A stretch of DNA of 64,000 nucleotides from Pseudacidovorax sp. (GCF_017991995.1 NZ_JAGOPN010000003.1:124001-188000), one strand, 5' to 3'; counted from the first letter of the stretch, positions 17,710-26,983 are shown. Program-made: numbers and translations. The notes: generated from the letters alone by a model not told the origin.

Positions 17710-19632
17710 ATGACCGACTCCCTGCATGAGCAGGGCGCTGCTGCGCCTGTGCTCGACCCTTCCTTTTCCACTGAAATCGTGGCTGATGGCCGCGCCGACG
17801 CGCCCGAAGCCGTCCTGGCCCACGACGTCGTCGCCGAGCCTGCTGCGCCCGAGGGCCCGCATCCTTTTGCCAAACTCGGCTTGGCGCCCGAACTCGTCGC
17901 CGCCGTGCGCGACCTGGGCTACACCGAACCCACCGCCGTCCAGACGAAGGCCATCCCGATGGCCATGCCCGGCAACGAAGAGCAGGACGCCAGCGCGGCC
18001 GGCTTCGTCGACCTGATGGTCTCCAGCCAGACCGGCAGCGGCAAGACCGCCGCCTTCCTGCTGCCCGTGCTGCACACGCTGCTGTTGCAACAGCAGCGCG
18101 AAGAAGAAGAGGCCAAGGCCGAGCATGCCCGCCTGGTGGCCGAAGCCGCCGCCCGCGGCGAAGCGCCGCCCAAGAAGCCCCGCCGCGTCAATCCGACGCA
18201 GTCGCGCAACTTCAAGGCGGCCGTCCCCGGCGCGCTGGTGCTGTGCCCCACGCGCGAACTGGCTCAGCAGGTGGCCCACGACGCCATCGAACTGGTGCGC
18301 CACTGCCGCGGCCTGCGCATCGCCAACGTGGTGGGCGGCATGCCCTACCAGTTGCAGATCGCCCGCCTGCAGAACGCCAACCTCGTGGTGGCCACGCCCG
18401 GCCGGCTGCTGGACCTGCAGCGTTCGATGCAGATCAAGCTGGATCAGGTGCGCTTCCTCGTCGTCGACGAGGCCGACCGCATGCTCGACCTGGGCTTCGC
18501 CGACGACCTCGCCGAGATCAACCAGCTGACCATCCAGCGCCAGCAGACCATGATGTTCAGCGCCACCTTTGCGCCGCGCATCCAGCAACTGGCCGCCCGC
18601 GTGATGCGCGAGCCGCGCAAGGTGCAGATCGACAGCCCGCAGCAGAAGCACGCCAACATCCGTCAGGTGCTGCACTGGGCCGACCACGCCAGCCACAAGC
18701 GTGCGCTGCTCGATCATTGGCTGCGTGACACGGCCATCCAGCAGGCCGTGGTCTTCGCCAGCACGCAGATCGAATGCGACGGCCTGGCCAATGACCTGCA
18801 GCAGGCCGGCTTCTCCGCCGTGGCGCTGCACGGGGCGCTGAGCCAGGGCTTGCGCAACCGTCGACTCATGGCGCTGCGCAACGGCCAAGTGCAGATCCTC
18901 GTGGCCACCGACGTCGCTGCCCGCGGCATCGACGTGCCGACGATCAGTCACGTTTTCAACTTCGGCCTGCCGATGAAGGCGGAGGACTACACCCACCGCA
19001 TCGGCCGTACCGGGCGGGCGGGCCGCGATGGTATCGCCGTGACCTTCGCCGAGTTCCGCGACCAACGCCGCATCTTCGACATCGAAGCCTTCACCAAGCA
19101 GCAGTTCCAGCCCGAAGTGATCGAAGGCATGGAGCCGACCCGCCGTGCGCCGACGGCCCAGCCGCCGCGTGGCGGCGCGGGCCGGGGCCGTGGTGGTCCG
19201 GCCGGTCGCCAAGGAGACGACCGCCGTCGCTCGCCTGGCTTTGCCGGCGGTGGCCGTGCGCAGGGCTGGGGTGAGTCCTCGGGCGGCGCGCGTCATGGCG
19301 GCCAGCGCTCGCAGGGTTTCGACGGTGGCGCTCGCGCAGGGGGTGGCTTTGGCCGGCCTCAGGGCGACGACGGTTTCGGTGGCGGCCATCGCGGCCGTCA
19401 AGAGGGCTTCGGCGGCGGCCAACGTTCTGGCGAAGGCTTCGCAGGTCATCGTGGACACAACGAAGGCTTTGGCGGCCGTGGGCATGGCGAGGGCTTTGGC
19501 GGTCCCCGCTCGCACGGCGACAGCCGCCGGCCCGCGCCTGCTGCGCGCGACGGTCGTCCTTCGGGCGCCGGTCGTGGCCCCGGCGGCAAATCTTTTTCGG
19601 GTCGTGCCTTCGTTCCGCGTGACAGAGGCTAA
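17710..19632 (+). CDS. DEAD-box ATP-dependent RNA helicase (RhlE-like)
   Basis: 640 residues. All helicase motifs are present in order: Q motif around GYTEPTAVQTKAIP, motif I SSQTGSGKTAAF, PTRELAQQ, TPGRLLDL, VVDEADRML, FSATF, ALHGALSQ, VATDVAARGIDVP and HRIGRTGRAG. A charged insert of about 60 residues (QQQREEEEAKAEHARL and following) separates motifs I and Ia. The C-terminal 140 residues are Gly/Arg/Phe-rich repeats of an RGG-like RNA-binding tail. These proteins remodel RNA in ribosome assembly or decay. The ATG at 17710 is preferred over 17668. Confidence 0.93.
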   Translation: MTDSLHEQGAAAPVLDPSFSTEIVADGRADAPEAVLAHDVVAEPAAPEGPHPFAKLGLAPELVAAVRDLGYTEPTAVQTKAIPMAMPGNEEQDASAAGFVDLMVSSQTGSGKTAAFLLPVLHTLLLQQQREEEEAKAEHARLVAEAAARGEAPPKKPRRVNPTQSRNFKAAVPGALVLCPTRELAQQVAHDAIELVRHCRGLRIANVVGGMPYQLQIARLQNANLVVATPGRLLDLQRSMQIKLDQVRFLVVDEADRMLDLGFADDLAEINQLTIQRQQTMMFSATFAPRIQQLAARVMREPRKVQIDSPQQKHANIRQVLHWADHASHKRALLDHWLRDTAIQQAVVFASTQIECDGLANDLQQAGFSAVALHGALSQGLRNRRLMALRNGQVQILVATDVAARGIDVPTISHVFNFGLPMKAEDYTHRIGRTGRAGRDGIAVTFAEFRDQRRIFDIEAFTKQQFQPEVIEGMEPTRRAPTAQPPRGGAGRGRGGPAGRQGDDRRRSPGFAGGGRAQGWGESSGGARHGGQRSQGFDGGARAGGGFGRPQGDDGFGGGHRGRQEGFGGGQRSGEGFAGHRGHNEGFGGRGHGEGFGGPRSHGDSRRPAPAARDGRPSGAGRGPGGKSFSGRAFVPRDRG

Positions 19633-19648
19633 AAAATCGTGTCATAAT
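19619..19648 (+). promoter_or_regulatory. Promoter of the split tRNA-Ile gene
   Basis: GTGACA (5/6 of TTGACA) at 19619-19624 and CATAAT (5/6) at 19643-19648, spaced 18 bp. The -10 ends 11 bp before the mature tRNA 5' end. It overlaps the last codons of the helicase gene. Confidence 0.65.
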
Positions 19649-19659
19649 CTCACCTCTTC

Positions 19660-19987
19660 GGGCCGTTAGCTCAGTTGGTTAGAGCAGAGGACTTGAAGGG
19701 CATCAGCCTAAAGGTGCCTCGGCGCCAACGGATGAAGCCCGACGGGTTGCTCAAGGTAAGTTCACTCTGCCTTGAAGTAGAACTTCTCAAATTCGGCGAA
19801 CGCTAACGTGCTCTTCCGAGCGCCAGGCCAACGCCGAGCGAAGCCCCGAAAGGGGAACGTGTAGAGACTCGACGGGAAGGCCGAAAGGCAAGACAGAGTC
19901 CAGACCACGAACCGGAAACGGGCAGCGAAAGCTGAAGTGGTAGGCATAATCCTTTGGTCGCTGGTTCAAGCCCAGCACGGCCTACCA
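19660..19987 (+). tRNA. tRNA-Ile(CAU) interrupted by a group I intron
   Basis: Exon 1 is 19660-19693 and exon 2 is 19945-19987, including an encoded CCA. Joined, they give a normal cloverleaf: acceptor GGGCCGT against ACGGCCT, D-arm GCTC/GAGC, anticodon stem GAGGA/TCCTT with loop CTCATAA, and T-stem GCTGG/CCAGC. The loop has a CAU anticodon. The TTGGTCGCTGGTTCAAG stretch matches the minor isoleucine tRNA whose C34 becomes lysidine to read AUA, rather than elongator or initiator tRNA-Met. The interruption falls between U33 and C34. The acceptor starts with a G-U pair. The gene is functional only if the intron splices. Confidence 0.9.
19694..19944 (+). ncRNA. Self-splicing group I intron in tRNA-Ile(CAU)
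   Basis: 251 nt with no open reading frame of its own. P, Q, R and S elements are recognisable: P AAATTCGGCGAA (19789-19800), Q AACGCCGAGCGAAGC (19830-19844), R GTAGAGACTCGACGG (from 19861) and S AGACAGAGTCCA (19891-19902). P4 pairs TCGGCG with CGCCGA. P7 pairs GACTC (19866-19870) with GAGTC (19896-19900). P6, P8 and two P9 hairpins close with GAAA tetraloops, and P9 is CCAC/GTGG. P1 can form between exon ACT plus the first intron T and AGGT at 19713-19716, giving a U-G pair exactly at the 5' splice site. The intron ends in G. These elements closely resemble those I recall for the Azoarcus IC3 intron. Confidence 0.9.
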
Positions 19988-20021
19988 GGACGGAAGAAAC
20001 GAAGAAAGTTTTGCTTGATAG

Positions 20022-20050
20022 TTGGCGCCACGAAAATGTCGTGCTATACT
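20022..20050 (+). promoter_or_regulatory. Promoter of tRNA-Arg(ACG)
   Basis: TTGGCG (20022-20027) and TATACT (20045-20050) with a 17-bp spacer, 10 bp before the tRNA 5' end. Confidence 0.7.
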
Positions 20051-20060
20051 AGAAAGCTCA

Positions 20061-20137
20061 GCGGCTGTAGCTCAGCTGGATAGAGTACTTGGCTACGAAC
20101 CAAGGGGTCGTGGGTTCGATTCCTGCCAGCCGCACCA
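20061..20137 (+). tRNA. tRNA-Arg(ACG)
   Basis: A 77-nt cloverleaf with encoded CCA. The acceptor GCGGCTG pairs with CAGCCGC, the anticodon stem CTTGG/CCAAG encloses CTACGAA, giving anticodon ACG (A34 becomes inosine by TadA), and the T-loop has TTCGATT. It reads CGU, CGC and CGA codons. Confidence 0.97.
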
Positions 20138-20156
20138 TATTTCCCTATGGGGAACA

Positions 20157-20190
20157 ACGGGTTAGCGCCACAAGCGCTAGCCCGTTTTTC
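20157..20190 (+). terminator. Rho-independent terminator after tRNA-Arg
   Basis: ACGGGTTAGCGC and GCGCTAGCCCGT form a 12-bp stem with one G-U pair and a CACAA loop, followed by TTTTTC. It separates the tRNA transcript from greB, which starts 30 bp later. Confidence 0.92.
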
Positions 20191-20220
20191 TTTGTCCGAA
20201 ACTTTTGAGGGAGTTCGCGC

Positions 20221-20787
20221 ATGAGCAAAGCCTTCACCAAGGAACGCGACAACGGTGATGAGGACGACGAGGCGGGCGGCCTCCCGCCCTTACCCCCAGG
20301 TGGCAAGAACTACATCACGCCGGCAGGTTATGAGCGCCTGCGTGCCGAACTACTGTCATTGATGGATGTGGAGCGTCCCAAGGTGGTCGAGGCCGTCCAC
20401 TGGGCCGCCAAGAATGGTGACCGATCGGAAAACGGCGACTACCTGTACGGCAAGAAGCGGCTTCGAGAAATCGACCGGCGGATCCGCTTTCTCACCAAAC
20501 GCCTGGAGATCGCCGAAGTGACCGATCCGTCGGCCCATTACGGCAGCGACCAGGTGTTCTTTGGCGCTACCGTGACCTACGCGGACGAATCCGGCGAGGA
20601 GCACACGGTCACCATCCTGGGGATCGACGAGGCGGAGAGCGCACAACGCCAGGTAAGCTGGATCGCGCCCATCTCGCGGACCTTGCTCAAGGCCCGCGTG
20701 GGCGATGCGCTCAAGCTGGTGACACCCGGCGGTACGCAGGAGATCGAGGTGGTCGAGGTCGTGTACCCGGCGCCGGCTTCCCTCTGA
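20221..20787 (+). CDS. greB: Transcription elongation factor GreB
   Basis: 188 residues. GreB inserts its coiled coil into the RNA polymerase secondary channel and stimulates cleavage of backtracked RNA. After a 25-residue acidic/Pro-rich N-terminal extension comes NYITPAGYERLRAELLSL, then the coiled-coil tip GDRSENGDYLYGKKRLREIDRRIRFL with the catalytic acidic pair (D/E in the tip), and the C-terminal FKBP-like domain with ISRTLLKARVGD. The YGKKRLREID segment is characteristic of GreB rather than GreA. GAGGGAG precedes the ATG. Confidence 0.95.
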   Translation: MSKAFTKERDNGDEDDEAGGLPPLPPGGKNYITPAGYERLRAELLSLMDVERPKVVEAVHWAAKNGDRSENGDYLYGKKRLREIDRRIRFLTKRLEIAEVTDPSAHYGSDQVFFGATVTYADESGEEHTVTILGIDEAESAQRQVSWIAPISRTLLKARVGDALKLVTPGGTQEIEVVEVVYPAPASL

Positions 20788-20824
20788 TCGGACCACAGCG
20801 CGGGCGGGCGACGGCGGGGGGCGC

Positions 20825-23080
20825 TCAGGGCGCGGGCACGATCCGCCGTGCCGACAGCACGGACGGTGTACGCCGCGCGGCGCGCAGCACGGATTCGACA
20901 TGGGCTGCGTCGCGCACAGCGATGACGAAGCGCAGGTCGGTCGAATCCTGCTGGCTTTCGTCTGGCATCTCGACGTGGGTGATGTCCGCCTCGGCCCGGG
21001 CGAGGGTGGAGGCGACGCGCGCCAGCACGCCCTTGTCGTTGCGAACCGTCACGAGGATGCCCGTCTCGAAGCTGCGCACGGGCTCGTCGGCCCATTCCAC
21101 TGCGAAGAAGCGCTCGGCGTCCTTGTGGCGCAGCCGCTGGCCGACCCCGCAGGCGTCGGTGTGGACCACCAGACCTTCGCCATGGCCCAGATAGCCCACG
21201 ATCGGATCGCCGGGCACGGGGCGGCAGCACAGCGCAAAGCGCACGGATGAGTTTTCGCTGCCGTCCAGCGTGACCGCGCCTTGCGAGACGTTCTCATGCG
21301 CCGTGAAGCGCTCGCGGCTCATCAGCAGCGCATCGGGCTTCTCGCCACGCTCGGCCAGCAGCGTCATCAACCGCTTGGCCACGATGCTGGCCACCCGCTT
21401 GCCGAGGCCGATGTCGGTCATCAGGTCTTCGCGGTTGCGGTTGCCGGTGAAGCGCAGCAGCTTGTCCCAGATCGCCTGATAGTCCGCTTCGATTCCCGGC
21501 AGCTTGCGCACGCCCTCGGCACGCAGCGCCTGGGACAGCAGCTTTTCGCCCAGGCGCTCCGACTCGGCCTGGGCGAGGGTCTTGAGGTAATTGCGGATCT
21601 TCGAGCGGGCCCGCCCGGTACGCACAAAACCCAGCCATGCCGGGTTGGGCGTGGAGACCGGCGCGGTGATCACCTCGACCACGTCGCCGTTCTTGAGTTC
21701 GGTGCGCAGCGGCACCTGCTCTCCGTTGATGCGGGCTGCCGAGGCGTGGTGGCCCACGTTGGTGTGGATTGCATAGGCAAAGTCCACCACCGTGGCGCCG
21801 CGCGGCAGCGCCAGGATCTCGCTGCGAGGCGTGAAGACATAGACCGCGTCCGGGAACAGATCCACCTTGACGTGTTCCCAGAACTCACGCGCGTCGCGCG
21901 TCTCGTCCTGGATGTCGACCAGCGACTGCAGCCACTTGGCGCTGAGCCGCTCGCCCTGGTCTGCATCGCCGACGGCCTTGTAAAGCCAGTGTGCCGCCAC
22001 GCCGGACTCGGCGACCACATGCATCGCTTCGGTACGGAGCTGGAACTCCACGTTCACGCCCGAAGGGCCCACCAGCGTCGTGTGCAGCGACTGGTAGCCG
22101 TTGATCTTGGGGATCGCGATGTGATCCTTGAACTTGCCCGGGTGCGGCTTGTACAGCTGGTGCAGCACGCCCAGGCCCGTGTAACAGGCGATCGTGCTGG
22201 GCACGATCAGGCGAAAGCCGTAGATGTCGGTGACCTGTGCAAAGCTCAGGTGCTTGTCGTCCATCTTGCGGTAGATGGAATACAGCGTCTTCTCGCGGCC
22301 GGCGATACGCACTTGGAGGCCGGCGGCAGCAAACGCCGTCTCCACGTCGCGCTGCACTTTCTGGATGAGATCGCGCCGGCGGCTGCGGGCCTTGGCCACG
22401 GCCTTGGTCAGGATCGCGTGGCGCCAGGGCTTGAGATGCCGGAACGACAACTCCTGCAACTCGCGGTAGGTCTGGTTGAGCCCCAGGCGGTAGGCGATGG
22501 GGGCGTAGATGTCCAGCGTCTCGCGCGCGATGCGGCCCCATTTGGCCCGCGGCGCATCGCTCAGGGTGCGCATGTTGTGCGTGCGGTCGGCCAGCTTGAT
22601 GAGGATGACGCGCACGTCGCGCGCCATGGCGAGCAGCATCTTGCGGAAGGACTCGGCCTGGTTCTCCTCGCGCGTGTCGAACTGAAGCTTGTCGAGCTTG
22701 GTGAGGCCGTCCACCAGTTCCGCCACCGCCGAACCGAAACGCTCGACCAATTCAGGCTTGGTGACGCCGCAGTCTTCGATGGCGTCGTGCAGCAGCGCGG
22801 CCATGAGGGCCTGGGCATCGAGCTTCCACTCGGCACACTGGGCGGCGACGGCGATGGGATGCGTGATGTAGGGCTCGCCGCTGTTGCGCAACTGGCCGAG
22901 ATGGGCTTCGTCGGCAAATCGGTAGGCGCGGCGCACCAGGTCCACATCCTCCGCCGCCAGATAGTCCAGTCGCGCAGTCAGCGCGGCGAAGCTGGCCGCA
23001 GCCGCATTCAGCGCGGCGGTCGGCGCCTTGCCGGGCGCCGGCGCCGCGCCGGATGCGGAAGAGGGAAGGACCACACTCAT
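20825..23080 (-). CDS. spoT: Bifunctional (p)ppGpp synthetase/hydrolase, SpoT/Rel type
   Basis: 751 residues. An N-terminal HD hydrolase domain (ITHPIAVA, ALLHDAIEDCGV, LADRTHNMRTL) is followed by a synthetase domain (REKTLYSIYRKM, IYGFRLIV, NGYQSLHTTL, VEFQLRTEAMH), a TGS domain (DAVYVFTPRSEILALPRGATVVDFAYAIH) and a C-terminal ACT domain. The motif that separates SpoT/Rel (RFKD) from RelA (EFDD) reads KFKD here, a conservative change that still points to the bifunctional type. The intact HD residues support hydrolase activity. It lies downstream of gmk-rpoZ, but a terminator intervenes. Confidence 0.95.
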   Translation of the reverse strand: MSVVLPSSASGAAPAPGKAPTAALNAAAASFAALTARLDYLAAEDVDLVRRAYRFADEAHLGQLRNSGEPYITHPIAVAAQCAEWKLDAQALMAALLHDAIEDCGVTKPELVERFGSAVAELVDGLTKLDKLQFDTREENQAESFRKMLLAMARDVRVILIKLADRTHNMRTLSDAPRAKWGRIARETLDIYAPIAYRLGLNQTYRELQELSFRHLKPWRHAILTKAVAKARSRRRDLIQKVQRDVETAFAAAGLQVRIAGREKTLYSIYRKMDDKHLSFAQVTDIYGFRLIVPSTIACYTGLGVLHQLYKPHPGKFKDHIAIPKINGYQSLHTTLVGPSGVNVEFQLRTEAMHVVAESGVAAHWLYKAVGDADQGERLSAKWLQSLVDIQDETRDAREFWEHVKVDLFPDAVYVFTPRSEILALPRGATVVDFAYAIHTNVGHHASAARINGEQVPLRTELKNGDVVEVITAPVSTPNPAWLGFVRTGRARSKIRNYLKTLAQAESERLGEKLLSQALRAEGVRKLPGIEADYQAIWDKLLRFTGNRNREDLMTDIGLGKRVASIVAKRLMTLLAERGEKPDALLMSRERFTAHENVSQGAVTLDGSENSSVRFALCCRPVPGDPIVGYLGHGEGLVVHTDACGVGQRLRHKDAERFFAVEWADEPVRSFETGILVTVRNDKGVLARVASTLARAEADITHVEMPDESQQDSTDLRFVIAVRDAAHVESVLRAARRTPSVLSARRIVPAP

Positions 23081-23123
23081 GCTTCGACTTTAGCCGCTGA
23101 AGCGTCCCGCGGTCTCCGGGCGC

Positions 23124-23148
23124 AAAAAAAGCACCTCGAAAGGTGCTT
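23124..23148 (-). terminator. Rho-independent terminator between rpoZ and spoT
   Basis: On the minus strand AAGCACCT, TTCG loop, AGGTGCTT, then a run of T residues. The 8-bp stem with a T-tract should end or attenuate the yicC-gmk-rpoZ transcript before spoT. Confidence 0.88.
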
Positions 23149-23181
23149 GTTCTTCGCCGGAGTTGCGAGAGGTGGCGGCAA

Positions 23182-23385
23182 TCAGCCCGGAACCTTCTTG
23201 AGCATCTCGAGGCCGACCTTGCCATCGGCGATCTCGCGCAGGGCGGTGACCGCGGGCTTGTTCTTGCTCTCGATCTTGGGCGCATGGCCCTGGCTCAGCA
23301 TGCGGGCGCGATAGGTGGCCGCCAGGACGAGCTGGAAGCGGTTGGGGATCTGCTGCAGGCAGTCTTCGACGGTGATGCGGGCCAT
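23182..23385 (-). CDS. rpoZ: RNA polymerase omega subunit
   Basis: 67 residues starting [28 protein letters not shown], the conserved omega N-terminus, which folds on the beta-prime C-terminus and contributes to ppGpp site 1. [18 protein letters not shown] matches the second conserved block. It is 22 bp downstream of gmk. Confidence 0.97.
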   Translation of the reverse strand: MARITVEDCLQQIPNRFQLVLAATYRARMLSQGHAPKIESKNKPAVTALREIADGKVGLEMLKKVPG

Positions 23386-23407
23386 GACGGTATGCCTTGA
23401 TGAAGTG

Positions 23408-24037
23408 TCAGGGAATGTTCAGTGCCGCGAAGGTGTCGGCACGGGCGCGGCGCTGGGCAGAGTAGCGAAGCCGCTGCGCGTGAACGATCGCTTTGAGGTC
23501 GAAAAGCGCGCGTTCAAATAACTCGTTGATTATAACGTAGTCGAATTCACGGGTTTGCGTCATCTCCTCGGCCGCATTCTGCAGGCGCAGCTCAATGACC
23601 TCGGGGGCGTCCTCGCCGCGGCGCTCCAGGCGGGAGCGCAACTCTTCCCAACTCGGCGGCAGGATGAAGATCAGCACCGCGTTGGCGAACACCTTGCGCA
23701 CCTGCAGCGCGCCCTGGAAGTCGATTTCCAGGATCACGTCGGCACCCGAGGCGATGCGCTCTTCCACCGCGCGCTTGGACGTGCCGTATCGGTGGCCATG
23801 CACATTGGCCCACTCGAGGAAGGCCTCGGCCTGCACCATGGCGTCGAATTCGGCGGGCGAGACGAAGAAGTACTCGCGGCCGTGCTTTTCCTGCCCGCGC
23901 GGCGCACGGGTGGTGTGCGAGACCGACGGGTTGACCGCCGAATCCAGCTCGCGCAAGGCCTTGACCAGGCTGGACTTGCCGGCGCCGCTCGGCGCCGCGA
24001 CGACAAACAGGTTTCCGGGATATTCCATGGCGCTCAT
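23408..24037 (-). CDS. gmk: Guanylate kinase
   Basis: A 209-residue enzyme converting GMP to GDP. The P-loop [14 protein letters not shown] is near residue 14. [21 protein letters not shown] is the GMP-binding region and [13 protein letters not shown] the Walker B-like segment. The start ATG at 24037 overlaps the yicC stop (ATGA). A second in-frame ATG sits three codons later. Adjacent gmk, rpoZ and spoT make this a guanine nucleotide/ppGpp neighbourhood. Confidence 0.97.
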   Translation of the reverse strand: MSAMEYPGNLFVVAAPSGAGKSSLVKALRELDSAVNPSVSHTTRAPRGQEKHGREYFFVSPAEFDAMVQAEAFLEWANVHGHRYGTSKRAVEERIASGADVILEIDFQGALQVRKVFANAVLIFILPPSWEELRSRLERRGEDAPEVIELRLQNAAEEMTQTREFDYVIINELFERALFDLKAIVHAQRLRYSAQRRARADTFAALNIP

Positions 24038-24951
24038 TCGATGTTCTGGACCTGCTCGCGCATCTGCTCGATCAGCACCTTCATGTCGACGCCGATGCGG
24101 GTGAGTTCGAGTGCCGCCGACTTCGAGCCGAGTGTGTTGGCCTCGCGGTGCAGTTCCTGGATCAGGAAGTCGAGCCGCTTGCCGACTTCGCCGCCCTTGG
24201 TGAGCAGCCGGTCGATCTCGTCGAGGTGGGCGCGCAGACGGCCCAGTTCCTCGGCGACGTCGATGCGGATCGCAAAGGCGGTGGCCTCGGAGAGCGCGCG
24301 GTCCTGCGCGGTCTCGGGCGTCGCACTGCCCGCGGTCAGGCCCATGGCTTCCTGCCAGCGCTCCAGAAAGCGGGTGCGTTGCTGCTCCACGAGCCGGGGC
24401 ACGAGCGGTTCCGCCTGCTCGGCCAGGGCGCGCAGGCCCTGCAGCCGCTCCTGCAGCAAGGCCACGAGCCGGCCGCCTTCGCGCTGGCGCGCGGCGATCA
24501 GGTCGTCCACCACGGAGGTGGCGAGAGCGACGACATCGAACTGTTCGGCGGGCAGCGTGCGGCCGCCGTCGCTGCCGGCCAGCCGCAGCACATCGGCCAC
24601 GCTCAGCTCGCGGGCCGTCGGCAGCCAGGCACGCACCGCGTCCTGGACGCCGTTGAGCCGCTGCAGCAGGCGCACGGAGGGCTCGGCCACCGCCGCGTCC
24701 GTGCCGGTCTCGACCGAGCCACGCATCTCGACCTTGCCGCGCTTGAGGCGGCGGGTGAGAAGTTCGCGAAGGGCCGGCTCGTGCTGGCGCAGCTCTTCGG
24801 GCAGCTTGAAGCTCAGGTCCAGGAAGCGGCTGTTGACGGCGCGCAGCTCCAGGCCGAGGCGAGGGCCCGGGCGTTCCTCGCCCGCGGGCGCGTCCGCGCT
24901 CGACGCGCGGCTCTGGCCGCTGGCGTAACCGGTCATGCTGTAAACTGCCAT
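24034..24951 (-). CDS. yicC: YicC family endoribonuclease
   Basis: 305 residues. [13 protein letters not shown] is the hallmark N-terminus. [21 protein letters not shown] and the C-terminal [22 protein letters not shown] with [17 protein letters not shown] complete the YicC signature. E. coli YicC is an RNase linked to sRNA turnover. It overlaps gmk by 4 nt and is divergent from the protein kinase gene. Confidence 0.93.
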   Translation of the reverse strand: MAVYSMTGYASGQSRASSADAPAGEERPGPRLGLELRAVNSRFLDLSFKLPEELRQHEPALRELLTRRLKRGKVEMRGSVETGTDAAVAEPSVRLLQRLNGVQDAVRAWLPTARELSVADVLRLAGSDGGRTLPAEQFDVVALATSVVDDLIAARQREGGRLVALLQERLQGLRALAEQAEPLVPRLVEQQRTRFLERWQEAMGLTAGSATPETAQDRALSEATAFAIRIDVAEELGRLRAHLDEIDRLLTKGGEVGKRLDFLIQELHREANTLGSKSAALELTRIGVDMKVLIEQMREQVQNIE

Positions 24952-25070
24952 TGCACCTCGCTCTCGGCTCGTGTTCGTCTGACAAGCCCCGCAGAAGCGA
25001 CGGGCCGGCACCCTCTCTCATGTGGATCGACGGGCTTGCCGCCTCACCTCTTCGGGCGAAGCCTCCGATT

Positions 25071-26084
25071 ATGTCAAAGGTCAAACCGTCGCCCCTGATG
25101 CCGGACACGGTGATCGGTGGCTACCGAGTCGTTCGACGCATTTCCTCCGGCGGTTTCGGCGTGGTCTACCTGGCGGTGGACAAGGCGGGCCAGCAGGTCG
25201 CCATCAAGGAATACCTCCCTTCGTCGCTCGTGACGCGCGAGGACGGCAGCCTCATTCCGCAGGTGGCGCCCGAAAAGCTGTCGCTCTACCGACTCGGACT
25301 CAAGAGCTTCTTCGAGGAGGGCCGGGCCCTGGCGCAGATCGCCCATGCCTCGGTGGTGAGCGTGCTCAACTTCTTCCGCGAGAACGAGACCGTCTACATG
25401 GTGATGAACTACCTGGAAGGCGCCACGCTCCAGGACTTCATCGTCACCGCCCGCGAACTCAAGCGCGCCAAGGTGTTGCGCGAGTCGACCATCCGCTCGC
25501 TGTTCGACGAGATCCTCCGCGGTCTGCGTGTGGTGCACCAGCACAAGATGCTGCACCTGGACATCAAGCCCGCCAACATCTTCATCACCGACGACGACCG
25601 CGCGGTGATGATCGACTTCGGCGCCGCCCGCGAGGTGCTCTCCAAAGAGGGCAACTTCGTGCGGCCCATGTACACGCCCGGCTTTGCTGCGCCCGAGATG
25701 TATCGGCGCGACTCTTCCATGGGCCCGTGGACCGACATCTATGCCGTGGGCGCCTGCATGTACGCCTGCATGCACGGCTATCCGCCGCTGGACGCCCCCC
25801 AGCGGCTCGACAAGGACCGCCTGGGCCTGTCGCTCACGCGCATGCGCGGCGTGTACTCGGACGACCTGATCGAGGTGGTCGAGTGGTGCATGGCCCTCGA
25901 CCCGCTGTCGCGGCCCCAGTCCGTCTTCGCGCTGCAGAAGGAGCTGGGCCGCGAGGGCGAGCGCCGCTACACCAAGCTGTCGGTGGCCGAGCGCATGCGC
26001 CTGTCGATCGACAACATGCGTGCCACGGAGCGCAAGCCGCTGGCCAAGGCCGGCACGCCCACCACCCGTCCGGCGGCGTCATGA
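25071..26084 (+). CDS. Serine/threonine protein kinase (Hanks type)
   Basis: 337 residues. The glycine loop is [28 protein letters not shown] carries the ATP-binding lysine, and the catalytic loop is [11 protein letters not shown], with Leu in place of the usual Arg before Asp. The magnesium motif is IDFGAA. APEM is the APE motif and [17 protein letters not shown] the F-helix region. There is no transmembrane segment or sensor domain, so it is cytoplasmic. I use the ATG at 25071, which places the kinase fold near residue 15. It overlaps the phosphatase gene by 4 nt, so the two form a reversible phosphorylation pair. Targets are unknown. Confidence 0.92.
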   Translation: MSKVKPSPLMPDTVIGGYRVVRRISSGGFGVVYLAVDKAGQQVAIKEYLPSSLVTREDGSLIPQVAPEKLSLYRLGLKSFFEEGRALAQIAHASVVSVLNFFRENETVYMVMNYLEGATLQDFIVTARELKRAKVLRESTIRSLFDEILRGLRVVHQHKMLHLDIKPANIFITDDDRAVMIDFGAAREVLSKEGNFVRPMYTPGFAAPEMYRRDSSMGPWTDIYAVGACMYACMHGYPPLDAPQRLDKDRLGLSLTRMRGVYSDDLIEVVEWCMALDPLSRPQSVFALQKELGREGERRYTKLSVAERMRLSIDNMRATERKPLAKAGTPTTRPAAS

Positions 26085-26983
26085 AGTTCTCCGTCTTCCA
26101 GGTCAGCCGCAAGGGCGGGCGCCTCAAGAACGAGGACCGCATGGGCTACTGCTACACCCGCGAGTCGGCGCTGTTCGTGCTGGCCGACGGCATGGGCGGC
26201 CATCCGGAAGGCGAGGTGGCGGCGCAGATCGCGCTGCAGGCGGTGGCGGCGCTGTTCCAGCGCGAGGCGCGGCCCGTGCTCAAGGACGTGCGCGCCTTCC
26301 TCGCGGCGGCGGTCATGGCGGCCCACCAGCAGATCATGCGTTACGCCAGCGGCAAGGCCATGCTCGACACGCCGCGCACCACCATCGTGGTGGCGGTGCT
26401 GCAGCAGGGTTGCGCCACCTGGGTCCACTGTGGCGATTCGCGCCTGTATGCGGTGCGGGGCAACCGGCTGATGGTGCGCACGCGAGACCACTCCAATGCC
26501 GAGCGGCCTCGTGCCGAGGGGGGCGCCATGCCGGTGAACCGCAACCTGCTGCAGACCTGCCTGGGCTCGCCGGTGCCGCCGCTGTTCGATCTGTCCGAGC
26601 CGCTGTCCCTGCAGCAGGGCGACCGCCTGATGCTCTGTTCCGACGGGCTCTGGAGCGTGGTCGAGGACGCGCTGCTGGTCCGCACCCTCGGCGCCCGCCC
26701 GGTGGCCGATGCGGCGCCCGAACTCGTCGAGATGGCCCTGCGCCGCGGCGGCAGTCACTCCGACAATGTCACGCTGATCGCGGTGGAGTGGGAGACGCCC
26801 GATGCGCCCGGCTCCGAGCCGGGCGTTTCCACCGACAGCATCGGGCCGGACGTCTTTGCCTCCAGCATCCAGGCCGGGCTGCCGGGCGAGGAAGACCACG
26901 ACGAGCTCGACGAGGCCGCCATCGAGCGCTCCATCGCCGAGATCAACGAGGCGATACGGCGCTCCGCCGCCCGAAAGAACTGA
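26081..26983 (+). CDS. PP2C-family serine/threonine phosphatase
   Basis: 300 residues. PP2C motifs with metal-binding aspartates are [39 protein letters not shown] and [13 protein letters not shown]. The last 50 residues are acidic and probably disordered ([15 protein letters not shown]). The ATG at 26081 overlaps the kinase stop, so this enzyme probably reverses that kinase's action. Confidence 0.93.
   Translation: MKFSVFQVSRKGGRLKNEDRMGYCYTRESALFVLADGMGGHPEGEVAAQIALQAVAALFQREARPVLKDVRAFLAAAVMAAHQQIMRYASGKAMLDTPRTTIVVAVLQQGCATWVHCGDSRLYAVRGNRLMVRTRDHSNAERPRAEGGAMPVNRNLLQTCLGSPVPPLFDLSEPLSLQQGDRLMLCSDGLWSVVEDALLVRTLGARPVADAAPELVEMALRRGGSHSDNVTLIAVEWETPDAPGSEPGVSTDSIGPDVFASSIQAGLPGEEDHDELDEAAIERSIAEINEAIRRSAARKN

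Noticed and set aside
19762-19978. Small minus-strand open frames over the tRNA intron
   Set aside because: They lie across conserved ribozyme core elements and tRNA exons. No homing endonuclease motif (LAGLIDADG, GIY-YIG or HNH) is visible.
19660-19987. A broken or pseudo-tRNA caused by an insertion
   Set aside because: The exons rejoin into a perfect cloverleaf and the insert has a full group I core, so it is an intron and not a disrupting insertion.
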